Shown here piece by piece: positions 49,488 to 59,743 of a DNA stretch of 64,000 nt. This DNA is from Klebsiella quasipneumoniae subsp. quasipneumoniae (GTDB lineage: Bacteria; Pseudomonadota; Gammaproteobacteria; Enterobacterales; Enterobacteriaceae). Both the position numbers and the translations under genes were made by a program. Below the pieces are notes generated by a model that worked only from the letters and a program-made list of their open reading frames with translations, had not been told where the DNA came from and made no database searches. The stretch lies in NCBI RefSeq assembly GCF_020525925.1, contig NZ_CP084876.1, forward strand, positions 930,001-994,000, in the 5' to 3' direction. Every line of letters starts with the position of its first letter. Within the stretch, counting starts at the first letter, position 1.

Positions 49488-50120
49488 ATGCACTATATCC
49501 AGCAACCGCAGGCGATTGAGGCGAAAAGCTTCGACATTATTGGCGACATTATTGCGCAGACCCGCCCGGACTACCGCTTTGCCAGCCCGCTACACGAAGC
49601 CATTATCAAGCGGGTGATCCACACCACCGCCGATTTTGACTGGCTGGATATCCTGTGGTTTTCTCCCGACGTGCTTCCTCGCTTAAGCGCCGCCCTGAGC
49701 CAGCCCTGCACGCTTTATACCGATACCACCATGGCCCTTTCCGGGATCAATAAAACCCTGCTGGCGAAATTCGGCGGCGAGTGCCGCTGCTATATCAGCG
49801 ATCCGCGCGTGGTGGCGGAGGCCAAAGCGCAGGGGATGACCCGCTCGATGGCGGCGGTCGATATTGCGGTTGCCGAAGAGGGCGAGAAGGTGTTTGTTTT
49901 CGGCAATGCGCCCACCGCGCTGTTTCGTCTGCTGGAGCATGATGTCGCGGTCAACGGCGTGATTGGCGTGCCGGTCGGCTTCGTCGGCGCGGCGGAGTCG
50001 AAAGAGGCCCTGACGCAGAGCGGCCTGCCGGGCATTGCCGCGCTGGGTCGTAAAGGCGGCAGCAACGTCGCCGCCGCTATCGTCAACGCCATTCTGTACC
50101 ACTTACAGGGGGCGAGATGA
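49488..50120 (+). CDS. cbiC: Precorrin-8X (cobalt-precorrin-8) methylmutase CbiC
   Basis: A 210-residue mutase that moves the methyl group from C-11 to C-12, giving cobyrinic acid. It has the usual N-terminal [16 protein letters not shown] and the conserved Gly-rich [16 protein letters not shown] and [11 protein letters not shown] segments. It starts 10 bases after cbiB and overlaps cbiD by 4 bases. Confidence 0.96.
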   Translation: MHYIQQPQAIEAKSFDIIGDIIAQTRPDYRFASPLHEAIIKRVIHTTADFDWLDILWFSPDVLPRLSAALSQPCTLYTDTTMALSGINKTLLAKFGGECRCYISDPRVVAEAKAQGMTRSMAAVDIAVAEEGEKVFVFGNAPTALFRLLEHDVAVNGVIGVPVGFVGAAESKEALTQSGLPGIAALGRKGGSNVAAAIVNAILYHLQGAR

Positions 50121-51256
50121 GCGAGCAATCCTTCGACGCCCCGGTGTGGCACAACGGCAAGACGCTGCGCAAAGGCTATACCACCGGATCCTGCGCGACG
50201 GCGGCGGCAAAGGTCGCGGCGCTGATGGTGATGCGCCAGCACCTCATTCATCAGGTCTCCATTGTGACTCCTTCCGGCGTCACCCTGTGCCTTAACGTCG
50301 AATCGCCGCACGTCGAAGGGCAGCAGGCGATCGCCGCGATTCGTAAAGACGGCGGCGATGACGTTGACGCCACCCACGGGATGCTGATTTTCGCCCGCGT
50401 GACGCTCGACGACTCCGGCGAGATAACCCTGCGCGGCGGCGAAGGCGTCGGCACGGTCACCCGCAAAGGGATCGGCCTGCCCATCGGCAGCCCGGCGATT
50501 AACCGCACCCCGCGCCACACCATTGAGTCGGCGGTGCGCGAAGCGATAGGCCCGTCGCGTGGGGCGACGGTAGAGATTTTCGCCCCGGAAGGCGAGGCGC
50601 GGGCGCAGAAAACCTATAACTCGCGGCTGGGGATCCTGGGTGGTATCTCGATTATCGGCACCACCGGTATCGTGACGCCGATGTCGGAAGAGAGCTGGAA
50701 GCGTTCGCTTTCGCTGGAGCTGGAAATTAAGCGCGCGGCGGGGCTGGAGCGGGTGGTGCTGGTGCCGGGCAACCACGGTGAACGCTTCGTACGCGAGCAG
50801 ATGGGCATCGACTCGCAGGTGGTGGTCACCATGAGCAACTTCGTCGGCTACATGATTGAAGAGGCCGTGCGCCTCGGGTTCCGTCAGATTGTGCTGATTG
50901 GCCATCCCGGCAAGCTGATTAAAGTCGCCGCCGGGATCTTCCACACCCACAGCCATATCGCCGATGCGCGGATGGAAACCCTGGTCGCGCATCTGGCGCT
51001 GCTGGGAGCGCCGTTGGCGCTGCTGCAGCTGGTGAGCGAATGCGATACCACCGAAGCGGCGATGGAGCACATCGACGCGTACGGTTTTCAGCCTATCTAT
51101 AACCATCTTGCTGAACGCATCTGCCTGCGGGTGATGCAGATGCTGCGCTTTACCAAAACGCCGCCCGTCTGCGACGCCATCATGTTCTCCTTTGATAACA
51201 AGGTCCTCGGCAGCAATCGCCCGGTGGCCGAGATTGCGCGGGAGATGTCATGTTAA
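50117..51256 (+). CDS. cbiD: Cobalt-precorrin-5B C1-methyltransferase CbiD
   Basis: A 379-residue enzyme of the anaerobic route that methylates C-1 of the corrin ring with S-adenosylmethionine. Its fold is unlike that of the other ring methyltransferases. The conserved N-terminal [18 protein letters not shown] segment and the GNHGERF motif are present. It is coupled to both neighbours by overlaps (4 bases with cbiC, 7 with cbiE). Confidence 0.95.
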   Translation: MSEQSFDAPVWHNGKTLRKGYTTGSCATAAAKVAALMVMRQHLIHQVSIVTPSGVTLCLNVESPHVEGQQAIAAIRKDGGDDVDATHGMLIFARVTLDDSGEITLRGGEGVGTVTRKGIGLPIGSPAINRTPRHTIESAVREAIGPSRGATVEIFAPEGEARAQKTYNSRLGILGGISIIGTTGIVTPMSEESWKRSLSLELEIKRAAGLERVVLVPGNHGERFVREQMGIDSQVVVTMSNFVGYMIEEAVRLGFRQIVLIGHPGKLIKVAAGIFHTHSHIADARMETLVAHLALLGAPLALLQLVSECDTTEAAMEHIDAYGFQPIYNHLAERICLRVMQMLRFTKTPPVCDAIMFSFDNKVLGSNRPVAEIAREMSC

Positions 51257-51855
51257 CGGTGGTCGGCATGGGGCCGTCAGGCCTGCATTTGATGACGCCG
51301 GCGGCGCGTGAGGCGGTGGCGACGGCAGACGCTTTGGTCGGCGGTAAGCGGCATTTGCAGCAGTTCCCTGAGTTTGACGGCGAACGGTTTGCGCTGGGTG
51401 CCAATATCGCCGAACTGCTGGAGTGGATCGGCGAGCGCGACGCGCAGAAGGTGGTGGTGCTGGCCTCCGGCGACCCGCTGTTTTACGGCATCGGTACGCG
51501 GCTGATCGCCCACTTTGGCATCGAGCGCGTGCGCATTATCCCCGGCATCAGCGCGGTGCAGTATCTCTGCGCGAAGGCCGGTATTGATATGAACGATATC
51601 TGGCTGACCAGCAGCCACGGGCGAGACGTCTGTTTTGATGAGCTGGCGCGTCAGCGCAAGGTGGCGATGGTGACCGACGGGCGCTGTGGGCCGCGGGAAA
51701 TCGCCGCCCAGCTGGCGGCGCGGGGTAAAGGGTATCGCTGGATGGTGATTGGCGAAAATCTGGCGATGGATAACGAGCGGATCCACTGGCTACCGGTCAG
51801 TGAGGTCGACGGCGAATATGAGATGAACGCGGTGGTGATCCTCGATGAAAGATGA
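51250..51855 (+). CDS. cbiE: Cobalt-precorrin-7 C5-methyltransferase CbiE
   Basis: A 201-residue tetrapyrrole methylase that methylates C-5. The SAM-binding motifs [16 protein letters not shown] at the N-terminus and [14 protein letters not shown] near residue 80 are clear. CbiE and CbiT are separate here; they are fused as CobL in aerobic-pathway bacteria. It overlaps cbiT by 11 bases. Confidence 0.96.
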   Translation: MLTVVGMGPSGLHLMTPAAREAVATADALVGGKRHLQQFPEFDGERFALGANIAELLEWIGERDAQKVVVLASGDPLFYGIGTRLIAHFGIERVRIIPGISAVQYLCAKAGIDMNDIWLTSSHGRDVCFDELARQRKVAMVTDGRCGPREIAAQLAARGKGYRWMVIGENLAMDNERIHWLPVSEVDGEYEMNAVVILDER

Positions 51856-52414
51856 GCTTTTTCTGCGCGGCGAGAAGGTGCCGATGACCAAAGAGGCGGT
51901 TCGCGCGCTGGCGCTGGCCAAACTTGAACTGCACCGGGCAAGCCACCTGATTGATATCGGCGCCGGTACCGGCAGCGTGTCGATTGAGGCGGCGCTGCAG
52001 TATCCCTCTTTGCAGGTAACCGCCATCGAACGCAACCCCGCGGCTCTCCGGCTGCTGGACGAAAACCGCCAGCATTTCACCTGCGGCAATATTGAGATCC
52101 TGCCCGGCGAAGCGCCGATGGTGATGACCGAGCGGGCCGACGCCATTTTTATGGGCGGCAGCGGCGGCCGCCTCGACGAACTGATTGACTGGTCGTGGCA
52201 GCAGCTCTACCCCGGCGGTCGCCTGGTGATGACCTTTATCCTGCAGGAGAACCTGAACGCCGCTCTCGACTATCTGCGGCTGAAGGGAATCGAACAGGTT
52301 GATTGCCTGCAGCTGAACGTTTCATCGCTGACCTCTCTGGGCAGCGGCCACTATTTCAAACCGAATAATCCCGTTTTTGTTATCGCCTGTCAGAAGGAAG
52401 AAAACCATGGCTGA
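51845..52414 (+). CDS. cbiT: Cobalt-precorrin-6B C15-methyltransferase (decarboxylating) CbiT
   Basis: A 189-residue Rossmann-fold methyltransferase that methylates C-15 and decarboxylates the acetate on C-12. Motif I is [15 protein letters not shown] (near residues 35-49), and [12 protein letters not shown] follows. It has a different fold from CbiE, whose gene overlaps its start by 11 bases. It overlaps cbiF by 8 bases. Confidence 0.95.
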   Translation: MKDELFLRGEKVPMTKEAVRALALAKLELHRASHLIDIGAGTGSVSIEAALQYPSLQVTAIERNPAALRLLDENRQHFTCGNIEILPGEAPMVMTERADAIFMGGSGGRLDELIDWSWQQLYPGGRLVMTFILQENLNAALDYLRLKGIEQVDCLQLNVSSLTSLGSGHYFKPNNPVFVIACQKEENHG

Positions 52415-53180
52415 GACATTTGACCCCCGTTGTGTGTGGTTCGTTGGCGCAGGGCCGGGCGACCGTGAGCTGATTACCCTCAAGGGCTACCGCTTGCTGC
52501 AGCAGGCCCAGGTGGTGATCTACGCCGGGTCGCTGATAAACACCGCGCTGCTGGAGTACTGCCCGCCTGGGGCGGAGTGTCACGACAGCGCCGAACTGCA
52601 TCTGGAGCAAATTCTCGACCTGATGGAAGCCGGCGTTAAAGCCGGGAAAACGGTGGTGCGTTTACAGACCGGGGACGTGTCGCTGTACGGCTCGGTCCGC
52701 GAGCAGGGCGAAGAGCTCACCAAACGCGGTATCGACTGGCAGGTGGTGCCGGGCGTCAGCGCGTTTCTGGGCGCGGCGGCGGAGCTGGGCGTCGAGTACA
52801 CCGTGCCGGAAGTCTCCCAGAGCCTGATCATCACCCGCCTTGAAGGGCGCACGCCGGTACCGGCGCGCGAGCAGCTTGAATCATTTGCCAGCCACCAGAC
52901 TTCAATGGCGATTTACCTTTCCGTGCAGCGCATTCACCGGGTAGCGGAGCGCCTGATTGAAGGCGGCTATCCGGCAACCACGCCGGTGGCGGTGATCTAT
53001 AAAGCGACCTGGCCGGAAAGCCAGACCGTACGCGGTACGCTGGCGGATATCGGCGACAAGGTACGCGAGGCGGGGATCCGCAAAACGGCGCTCATTCTGG
53101 TCGGGAATTTCCTGGGCGCTGAGTATCACTACTCAAAACTCTACGCGGCGGACTTTAGCCATGAATACCGTAAAGCCTGA
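52407..53180 (+). CDS. cbiF: Cobalt-precorrin-4 C11-methyltransferase CbiF
   Basis: A 257-residue tetrapyrrole methylase acting on C-11. Motifs: [15 protein letters not shown] near residues 14-28, [10 protein letters not shown] near 90-99 and [15 protein letters not shown]. The ATG at 52407 follows AAGGAAGAAAACC and gives the Salmonella length (257). It overlaps cbiG by 20 bases. Confidence 0.96.
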   Translation: MAETFDPRCVWFVGAGPGDRELITLKGYRLLQQAQVVIYAGSLINTALLEYCPPGAECHDSAELHLEQILDLMEAGVKAGKTVVRLQTGDVSLYGSVREQGEELTKRGIDWQVVPGVSAFLGAAAELGVEYTVPEVSQSLIITRLEGRTPVPAREQLESFASHQTSMAIYLSVQRIHRVAERLIEGGYPATTPVAVIYKATWPESQTVRGTLADIGDKVREAGIRKTALILVGNFLGAEYHYSKLYAADFSHEYRKA

Positions 53181-54216
53181 ATCAATCGCGCTTTTCTGCC
53201 TGACGCCAGGGGGCATTCGGCTGGCGAAACGGCTGGCGGCGATGCTGCCGTTAACCTGCTTTACCAGCGAGAAGCTGCTGGAAGAGGGTTTTCTCCCCTT
53301 TGAAAACGGTTTTGCCAGCGCCGCGCGCGAGGCCTTCAGCAGCTATTCGGCGCTGATTTTCATCGGCGCCACCGGGATCGCGGTACGCGTGCTGGCCCCG
53401 CTGGTCAATGATAAGTTCAGCGATCCGGCCGTGGTGGTGATCGACGAACGCGGCCAGCACGTCATTAGCCTGCTTTCCGGCCATGCGGGGGGCGCGAATG
53501 CCCTCAGCCGCTATCTGGCCGGGATGCTCGGCGCCGACCCGGTGATCACCACCGCCACCGACGTCAACGAGATGGCGGCCCTGGATACCCTGGCATTCCA
53601 GCTTAATGCCCGGATGAGCGACTTCCGCGCGGCGGTGAAAACCGTCAACCAGATGCTGGTCAGCCATCACCGCGTCGGCCTGTGGTGGGACGACGAACTG
53701 GATGAAGACGTCCGCCACTGCGACCGGCGGGGGTTTATCACCGTGACCGATCTGCACCAGCTTCCCGAGCTGGACGCGCTGGTCTGCGTCACGCTGCGCA
53801 ACGAACTGCCGCCGATCGCCGTGCCGCACTGGAAACTGGTGCCGCAGCGGGTGGTCGCCGGAATTGGCTGCCGCCGCGATACGCCATTCCCGCTATTAGC
53901 GGCGCTGCTGGCGCGCCAGCTTGAGGCGCAGCGCCTGGATCCGCTGGCGCTGAAAGCTATCGGCAGCGTCACGTTGAAGAAGCACGAGCAGGGGCTGATT
54001 CAGCTGGCTTCCTGCTGTCGCGTACCGTTCGAAACCTTTCCCGCTGATGCCCTGCGCGAGCATGAGCATCACTTTCCCGCTTCATCGTTCGTCAGAAAAA
54101 CCGTCGGCGTGGGGAGCGTATCCGGTCCGGCGGCCTGGCTGCTGAGCCATGGGCAACTGTTAGGCGAAACCCTGCGCGAACAGGGCGTCACTATTACTTT
54201 GGGAGTTTCACACTGA
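53161..54216 (+). CDS. cbiG: Cobalt-precorrin-5A hydrolase CbiG
   Basis: A 351-residue enzyme that opens the delta-lactone ring and releases the C-20 two-carbon unit as acetaldehyde, which achieves ring contraction without oxygen. An N-terminal domain (about 1-130, with [16 protein letters not shown]), a middle domain and a C-terminal domain (about 225-350, [17 protein letters not shown]) are visible. Presence of CbiG marks the anaerobic pathway. Its TGA overlaps the cbiH ATG by one base. Confidence 0.95.
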   Translation: MNTVKPESIALFCLTPGGIRLAKRLAAMLPLTCFTSEKLLEEGFLPFENGFASAAREAFSSYSALIFIGATGIAVRVLAPLVNDKFSDPAVVVIDERGQHVISLLSGHAGGANALSRYLAGMLGADPVITTATDVNEMAALDTLAFQLNARMSDFRAAVKTVNQMLVSHHRVGLWWDDELDEDVRHCDRRGFITVTDLHQLPELDALVCVTLRNELPPIAVPHWKLVPQRVVAGIGCRRDTPFPLLAALLARQLEAQRLDPLALKAIGSVTLKKHEQGLIQLASCCRVPFETFPADALREHEHHFPASSFVRKTVGVGSVSGPAAWLLSHGQLLGETLREQGVTITLGVSH

Positions 54217-54941
54217 TGTTAAGCGTAATCGGAATCGGCCCTGGCTCGCAGTCCATGATGACCATGGAGGCCATTGAAGCGCTGCAGGCGGCGGAAATCG
54301 TCGTTGGCTATAAGACCTACACGCACCTGGTGAAAGCCTTTACCGGCGATAAGCAGGTGATCAAAACCGGAATGTGCAAAGAGATTGAGCGCTGCCAGGC
54401 GGCGATTGAGCTGGCGCAGGCCGGGCATAACGTGGCGCTGATCAGCAGCGGCGATGCCGGTATTTACGGCATGGCCGGACTGGTGCTCGAACTGGTCAGC
54501 AAGCAGAAGCTGGATGTGGAAGTCCGCCTGATCCCGGGAATGACCGCCAGCATTGCCGCCGCCTCGCTGCTGGGCGCGCCGCTGATGCACGACTTCTGCC
54601 ATATCAGCCTCAGCGATCTGCTGACCCCGTGGCCGGTGATTGAAAAGCGCATTGTCGCCGCCGGGGAAGCCGACTTCGTGATCTGTTTTTACAACCCGCG
54701 CAGCCGCGGCCGCGAGGGCCATCTGGCGCGCGCCTTTGAGCTGCTGTCGGCAAGTAAAAGCGCGCAGACCCCGGTGGGAGTCGTGAAATCCGCCGGACGT
54801 AAAAAACAGGAGAAATGGCTGACCACCCTGGGGGAGATGGATTTTGCACCGGTCGATATGACCAGCCTGGTGATCGTCGGCAACAAAGCGACGTATATCC
54901 AGGATGGCCTGATGATCACCCCGCGAGGCTACGTGCTGTGA
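54216..54941 (+). CDS. cbiH: Cobalt-precorrin-3 C17-methyltransferase CbiH
   Basis: A 241-residue tetrapyrrole methylase that methylates C-17 and causes ring contraction in the anaerobic route. Motifs: VIGIGPGSQSMMTMEA at the N-terminus, LISSGDAGIYGMAGL near residues 74-88, and FYNPRSRGREGHL. Its stop is overlapped by the GTG start of cbiJ. Confidence 0.96.
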   Translation: MLSVIGIGPGSQSMMTMEAIEALQAAEIVVGYKTYTHLVKAFTGDKQVIKTGMCKEIERCQAAIELAQAGHNVALISSGDAGIYGMAGLVLELVSKQKLDVEVRLIPGMTASIAAASLLGAPLMHDFCHISLSDLLTPWPVIEKRIVAAGEADFVICFYNPRSRGREGHLARAFELLSASKSAQTPVGVVKSAGRKKQEKWLTTLGEMDFAPVDMTSLVIVGNKATYIQDGLMITPRGYVL

Positions 54942-55723
54942 GCCACGGCGAGGTGCTGGTGATGGGCGGAACCAGCGACGCGAGGGCGCTGTGTCAGCAG
55001 CTTGACGCGGCGCAGGTCCCCTACACCCTGTCGGTGGCGACCCCCACCGGCCAGCAGCTGGCGGGGGATATTCGCGGCCAGGTGCGCTGCGGGCGCCTCG
55101 AGCTGGAGGAGATGATCGCCTGGCTGAAAGCTAACCGGACCCGCTGGGTGATCGATGCTTCGCACCCCTACGCCGAAGCGGTAAGCCGCAATATCGTCCG
55201 GGCCTGTGAAACCGCCGGCGTGCTGCTGAGCCGCTATCAGCGCCCAGAGCAGCTGAGCGGCCTGACGCATCCGCTGCTCTATACCGTGGAGAGCATTGAA
55301 CAAGCCTGCGAGGTGGCGCGGCATTTCGGCCAGCGCGTGCTACTCACCACGGGAAGTAAAGATCTGGCGCGCTGGCGGGCGGGATTAGGCGACAAAACGC
55401 TGCTGGCCCGGGTGTTGCCGGTCGCCGATGTCATCGCCCAATGCGCCGCGCTGGGGTTTGGCGTTGGCGAGATTTTCGCCCTGTGCGGGCCGTTCAGCGC
55501 CGAATTCAACGCCGCTTTCTACCGCCAGTGCCGGGCCGACGTGGTGATCACCAAAGCCTCCGGCGCCGAAGGCGGCTATCAGGAAAAAGTACAACCCTGT
55601 CTGGATGCCGGTATCCCCTGCATCGTGATTACGCGCCCGGCGCCGCTGGTGACGGGTGAAGAGTTACTGGAAAGTCAGGCTGCCTTTGCCCGGCGCTTAG
55701 CGCGCTGGCTGGCCGCTGCTTAA
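54938..55723 (+). CDS. cbiJ: Cobalt-precorrin-6A reductase CbiJ
   Basis: A 261-residue NAD(P)H-dependent reductase acting on cobalt-precorrin-6A. N-terminal EVLVMGGTSDARALCQQL and the central IDASHPYAEAVSRN segment are family marks. I choose the GTG at 54938, which overlaps the cbiH stop (GTGA) and gives the family length; longer in-frame extensions lie wholly inside cbiH. It ends 10 bases before cbiK. Confidence 0.93.
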   Translation: MSHGEVLVMGGTSDARALCQQLDAAQVPYTLSVATPTGQQLAGDIRGQVRCGRLELEEMIAWLKANRTRWVIDASHPYAEAVSRNIVRACETAGVLLSRYQRPEQLSGLTHPLLYTVESIEQACEVARHFGQRVLLTTGSKDLARWRAGLGDKTLLARVLPVADVIAQCAALGFGVGEIFALCGPFSAEFNAAFYRQCRADVVITKASGAEGGYQEKVQPCLDAGIPCIVITRPAPLVTGEELLESQAAFARRLARWLAAA

Positions 55724-55733
55724 GGAGTCCGAA

Positions 55734-56528
55734 ATGAAAAAAGCGCTTCTGGTGGTCAGTTTTGGCACCAGCTATCACGACACCTGTGAAAAGAATATCG
55801 TCGCCTGCGAGCGCGAGCTGGCGGCCAGCTGCCCGGACCGCGACACCTTTCGCGCCTTCACCTCCGGGATGATTATCCGCAAGCTCAAGCAGCGCGACGG
55901 TATCGAGATTGATACGCCGCTGCAGGCATTACAGAAGCTGGCCGAGCAGGGCTACCAGGATGTGGCGATTCAGTCGCTGCACATTATCAACGGCGATGAG
56001 TATGAAAAGATCGTCCGCGAAGTGCAAAGCCTGCGCCCGCTGTTCCTCCGCCTGACGCTGGGGGCGCCGCTGCTGAGCAGCCATAACGATTATGTCCAGC
56101 TGATGCAGGCGCTGCGCCAGCAGATGCCGCCGCTTGCTGCCGATGAAACGGTGGTCTTTATGGGCCACGGCGCCAGCCATCACGCTTTCGCCGCCTACGC
56201 CTGTCTGGATCATATGATGACGGCGAAGGGATTTCCGGCGCGGGTCGGCGCGGTCGAGAGCTATCCGGAAGTCGATATTCTTATCGATAGCCTGCGCCAG
56301 CAGGGGGTGAAGGGCGTGCACCTGATGCCGCTGATGCTGGTGGCCGGCGATCACGCCATTAACGATATGGCCTCGGACGAAGAGGACTCCTGGAAAACGC
56401 TGTTCAACGCCGCCGGTATCACGGCAACGCCCTGGCTGAACGGGCTGGGAGAGAATCCGGCGGTGCGCGCAATGTTCGTCGCTCACCTGCAGCAGGCGCT
56501 GAGCCTGGCAATGGAGGAGGCGGCATGA
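55734..56528 (+). CDS. cbiK: Sirohydrochlorin cobaltochelatase CbiK
   Basis: A 264-residue ATP-independent chelatase that inserts cobalt into sirohydrochlorin, the entry step of the anaerobic route. The catalytic histidines of Salmonella CbiK, His145 (MGHGASHH) and His207 (VAGDHAIND), are present at the same numbers. There is no signal peptide, so it is the cytosolic type. TAAGGAGTCC precedes the ATG. Confidence 0.97.
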   Translation: MKKALLVVSFGTSYHDTCEKNIVACERELAASCPDRDTFRAFTSGMIIRKLKQRDGIEIDTPLQALQKLAEQGYQDVAIQSLHIINGDEYEKIVREVQSLRPLFLRLTLGAPLLSSHNDYVQLMQALRQQMPPLAADETVVFMGHGASHHAFAAYACLDHMMTAKGFPARVGAVESYPEVDILIDSLRQQGVKGVHLMPLMLVAGDHAINDMASDEEDSWKTLFNAAGITATPWLNGLGENPAVRAMFVAHLQQALSLAMEEAA

Positions 56529-57238
56529 GCGGCAAACTGTATGCCTTAAGTACCGGCCCTGGCGCCGCCGACCTGATCACCGTGCGCGCGGCGCGGGTGC
56601 TGGGCAAGCTGGACATTCTCTACGCGCCCGCCGGACGTAAAGGCGGCGACAGCCTCGCGCTCTCCATCGTGCGCGAGTATATCGGCGAACGGACCGAAGT
56701 GCGCTGCTGCCATTTCCCGATGAGCGCCGACAGCGCGGAAAAAGAGGCGGTGTGGGATGAGGTTGCCGCGGCGCTGGTTCAGGAAGTGGAAGCGGGCAAG
56801 CAGGTCGGGTTTATTACCCTCGGCGACGCCATGCTGTTCAGCACCTGGGTGTTCTTACTCCAGCGTATCGGCTGCCCGGAGTGGCTGGAGATTGTTCCTG
56901 GCGTCACCTCTTTCGCCGCCATTGCCGCGCGTTCAAAAACGCCGCTGGCCATGGAGCAGCAATCGCTGGCGGTGATCTCCTGCACCGCGCCGGAAACGGA
57001 AATCGAGCAGGCGCTGCGCCAGCATGAAAGCCTGGTGCTGATGAAAGTGTACGGGCGGTTTCCCCGCATCAAAGCGCTGCTGGCGAAAAACGGTCTGCTG
57101 GATGCCGCGCTGATGATGTCCGAAGCCACGCTGCCGGGCGAGCAGTGCTGGCGCCATCTCAATGACGTCAGCGACGACCAGCCGCTGCCCTATTTCTCGA
57201 CCATTCTGGTCAATAAACAGTGGGAGTATGCAGAATGA
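56525..57238 (+). CDS. cbiL: Cobalt-precorrin-2 C20-methyltransferase CbiL
   Basis: A 237-residue tetrapyrrole methylase that methylates C-20, the first ring methylation after cobalt insertion. Motifs: STGPGAADLITVRAARVL near the N-terminus and FITLGDAMLFSTW near residue 98. It overlaps cbiK and cbiM by 4 bases each (ATGA). Confidence 0.96.
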   Translation: MSGKLYALSTGPGAADLITVRAARVLGKLDILYAPAGRKGGDSLALSIVREYIGERTEVRCCHFPMSADSAEKEAVWDEVAAALVQEVEAGKQVGFITLGDAMLFSTWVFLLQRIGCPEWLEIVPGVTSFAAIAARSKTPLAMEQQSLAVISCTAPETEIEQALRQHESLVLMKVYGRFPRIKALLAKNGLLDAALMMSEATLPGEQCWRHLNDVSDDQPLPYFSTILVNKQWEYAE

Positions 57239-57972
57239 AACTTGAACAACAGCTAAAACAGCTGTCTTTCAGCGGGTTAGCTGCGGCGCTATTGCTGATA
57301 GTGGTTCCCGAAAAGGCTTTCGCGATGCACATCATGGAGGGGTTTTTACCGCCGATGTGGGCCCTGGCATGGTGGCTGCTGTTTTTACCCTGCCTGTGGT
57401 ACGGGCTGGTGCGCCTGCGCCGCATTGTGCAGGAAGATAACAATCAGAAGGTGCTGCTGGCGCTGTGCGGGGCGTTTATTTTTGTCCTCTCGGCGCTGAA
57501 AATTCCTTCCGTCACCGGCAGCTGTTCGCACCCGACCGGCGTCGGCCTGGCGGTGATTCTCTTCGGGCCTGGCGTGGTGGCGATCCTTGGCGCCATCGTG
57601 CTGCTGTTCCAGGCGCTGCTGCTGGCGCACGGCGGGCTGACGACGCTCGGCGCGAACGGCATGTCGATGGCGGTCATCGGGCCGGTGGTCGGCTATATGG
57701 TGTGGAAAATGGCCTGCCGCGCGGGCATTCGCCGCGACGTCGGGGTGTTTCTCTGCGCGATGCTGGCGGATCTGGTGACCTACTTTGTCACCTCCGTACA
57801 GCTCGGCGTGGCCTTCCCGGATCCCGCCGCTGGCGCGAGCGGATCGATCGTCAAGTTTATGGGGATCTTCTGCCTGACGCAGATCCCGATCGCCATTGCT
57901 GAAGGGCTGTTAACCGTCATGATCTACGACCAGTTGACCAAACGTCAGCTGATTACCGCACAGGGGCATTAA
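57235..57972 (+). CDS. cbiM: Cobalt ECF transporter substrate-binding subunit CbiM
   Basis: A 245-residue membrane protein, the S component of the cobalt transporter. After an N-terminal hydrophobic segment ending AFA, the mature N-terminus MHIMEGFLPP carries the metal-binding Met-His; His also occurs in SVTGSCSHPTGVG. Several hydrophobic helices follow. The start at 57235 overlaps the cbiL stop and gives the Salmonella length. It works with CbiN, CbiQ and CbiO. Confidence 0.96.
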   Translation: MKLEQQLKQLSFSGLAAALLLIVVPEKAFAMHIMEGFLPPMWALAWWLLFLPCLWYGLVRLRRIVQEDNNQKVLLALCGAFIFVLSALKIPSVTGSCSHPTGVGLAVILFGPGVVAILGAIVLLFQALLLAHGGLTTLGANGMSMAVIGPVVGYMVWKMACRAGIRRDVGVFLCAMLADLVTYFVTSVQLGVAFPDPAAGASGSIVKFMGIFCLTQIPIAIAEGLLTVMIYDQLTKRQLITAQGH

Positions 57973-57973
57973 C

Positions 57974-58255
57974 ATGAAAAAGACGCTGATATTGTTCGCC
58001 ATGGTGGTGGCGCTGGTGATCCTGCCCTTCTTTGTCGATCACGGCGGCGAATTCGGCGGTTCAGACGGCGAGGCGGAGAGCCAGATTCAGGTGGTCGCGC
58101 CGCATTATGAGCCGTGGTTCCAGCCGCTGTACGAACCGGCGAGCGGAGAAATTGAGAGCCTGCTGTTTACGCTCCAGGGCTCTCTCGGCGCGGCGGTCAT
58201 TTTCTATATTCTGGGCTACAGCAAAGGCAGACAGCGCCGTGATGACCGGGTTTGA
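57974..58255 (+). CDS. cbiN: Cobalt ECF transporter auxiliary subunit CbiN
   Basis: A 93-residue protein with two hydrophobic segments (about 4-21 and 60-80) joined by a periplasmic loop (GEFGGSDGEAESQIQ). It is needed for cobalt loading by CbiM. It begins 1 base after the cbiM stop, and overlaps cbiQ by 14 bases. Confidence 0.95.
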   Translation: MKKTLILFAMVVALVILPFFVDHGGEFGGSDGEAESQIQVVAPHYEPWFQPLYEPASGEIESLLFTLQGSLGAAVIFYILGYSKGRQRRDDRV

Positions 58256-58919
58256 GCGACTCAGCTATCAGAGCCGCTGGTTTCACGTCGCGCCGGAGCG
58301 CAAGTTCCTGTTCTGGCTGCTGCTGATGGTGCTGGCTTTTACCCTGCCTCCGCTGGGGCAGGGTATCGAAATGGCGCTGATTGCCGCCTTAACCTGCTGG
58401 CTGCTGCGGGTCTCGCCGTGGCGCTGGTGCCGTTGGATGGCGCTGCCGTTTGGCTTCCTGCTGATCGGTGTGCTGACTATTCTGTTCAGCGTTAGCCGCA
58501 ATCCGCAGGATCTGCTGGTGAGCCTGCCGCTGGGCAGCGTCTGGCTGGGCATCACGTCGGAGGGGTTGACGACCGCCAATCAGACCTTCTGGCGCAGCCT
58601 GGCGGCGCTGGCGTCCACCTTCTGGCTGGTGCTGAATCTGCCGTTCCCGCAGCTTATTTTGCTGCTCAAGCGCGGACGGGTACCGCGGCTGCTGACCGAG
58701 CAAATCCTGCTGACCTGGCGCTTTATTTTTATTCTGTTAGACGAAGCGCTGGCGATTCACCGTGCGCAAACATTACGTTTTGGCTACCGTAGCGTGCCGA
58801 AGGGCTATCGTTCGCTGGCGATGCTGGTAGGACTGCTGTTTACCCGGGTGATGATCCGCTACCAGCAGATGAGCACCACGCTGGATATCAAACTGTATCA
58901 GGGTGATTTTCACCTTTAA
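58242..58919 (+). CDS. cbiQ: Cobalt ECF transporter transmembrane subunit CbiQ
   Basis: A 225-residue T component that couples the ATPase to CbiM. Hydrophobic helices fill residues 20-150, and two Ala/Arg-type coupling motifs are seen in the C-terminal half (LAIHRAQTLRFG and IRYQQMSTTLDIK). The ATG at 58242 lies inside cbiN and yields the Salmonella length; a longer frame upstream is just the other reading of cbiN. Confidence 0.95.
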   Translation: MTGFERLSYQSRWFHVAPERKFLFWLLLMVLAFTLPPLGQGIEMALIAALTCWLLRVSPWRWCRWMALPFGFLLIGVLTILFSVSRNPQDLLVSLPLGSVWLGITSEGLTTANQTFWRSLAALASTFWLVLNLPFPQLILLLKRGRVPRLLTEQILLTWRFIFILLDEALAIHRAQTLRFGYRSVPKGYRSLAMLVGLLFTRVMIRYQQMSTTLDIKLYQGDFHL

Positions 58920-58927
58920 GGATAAGT

Positions 58928-59743
58928 ATGCTTGCCACGACCGATCTCTGGTTTCGCTATCAGGACGAGCCGGTGCTGAAGGGGCTGACGCTGGATTTTT
59001 CCCATCACGCCGTGACCGGACTGGTTGGGGCGAACGGCTGCGGAAAATCCACGCTGTTTATGAACCTGAGCGGTCTGCTGCGCCCGCAGAGCGGGGCGGT
59101 GCTATGGCAGGGAAAACCGCTGGACTACAGCAAGCGCGGCCTGCTGGCGCTGCGTCAGCAGGTGGCGACCGTTTTCCAGGACCCGGACCAGCAGATTTTC
59201 TATACCGATATCAATAGCGATATCGCCTTTAGCCTGCGGAACCTGGGGGTTGCGGAAGAGGAAATTGCCCGCCGGGTGGACGATGCCCTGACTCTCGTCG
59301 ATGCCCAGGGGTTTCGTCACCAGCCGATTCAGTGCCTGAGCCACGGGCAGAAAAAGCGCGTGGCGATAGCCGGCGCGCTGGTGCTGCAGGCGCGCTATTT
59401 ACTGCTCGACGAGCCGACGGCGGGTCTCGATCCTTCGGGACGCGCGCAGATGATCGACATCATTAAGCGTATTGCCGATCGGGGCAACCACGTGGCGATC
59501 TCCAGCCACGATATCGATCTGATCTATGAAATCAGCGATGCGGTTTACGTCTTACGCCGCGGCGAAGTGCTGGCGCACGGCGAACCCGGGGAGGTGTTTG
59601 CCCGCAGCGAACTGATGGCCCGGGCCGGGCTCACCCAGCCGTGGCTGGTGAAACTGCACGCGCAGCTCGGGCTGCCGCTGTGTAAAACCGAAGAAGAATT
59701 TTTTACGCGGATGCGAAGCAACGCGATTAAGGAGGCGTCATGA
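58928..59743 (+). CDS. cbiO: Cobalt ECF transporter ATPase CbiO
   Basis: A 271-residue ABC ATPase that drives cobalt import. Walker A is GANGCGKST (34-42), the signature is [13 protein letters not shown], Walker B is [12 protein letters not shown], and the switch His lies in [19 protein letters not shown] precedes the ATG. It overlaps cbiP by 4 bases. Confidence 0.97.
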   Translation: MLATTDLWFRYQDEPVLKGLTLDFSHHAVTGLVGANGCGKSTLFMNLSGLLRPQSGAVLWQGKPLDYSKRGLLALRQQVATVFQDPDQQIFYTDINSDIAFSLRNLGVAEEEIARRVDDALTLVDAQGFRHQPIQCLSHGQKKRVAIAGALVLQARYLLLDEPTAGLDPSGRAQMIDIIKRIADRGNHVAISSHDIDLIYEISDAVYVLRRGEVLAHGEPGEVFARSELMARAGLTQPWLVKLHAQLGLPLCKTEEEFFTRMRSNAIKEAS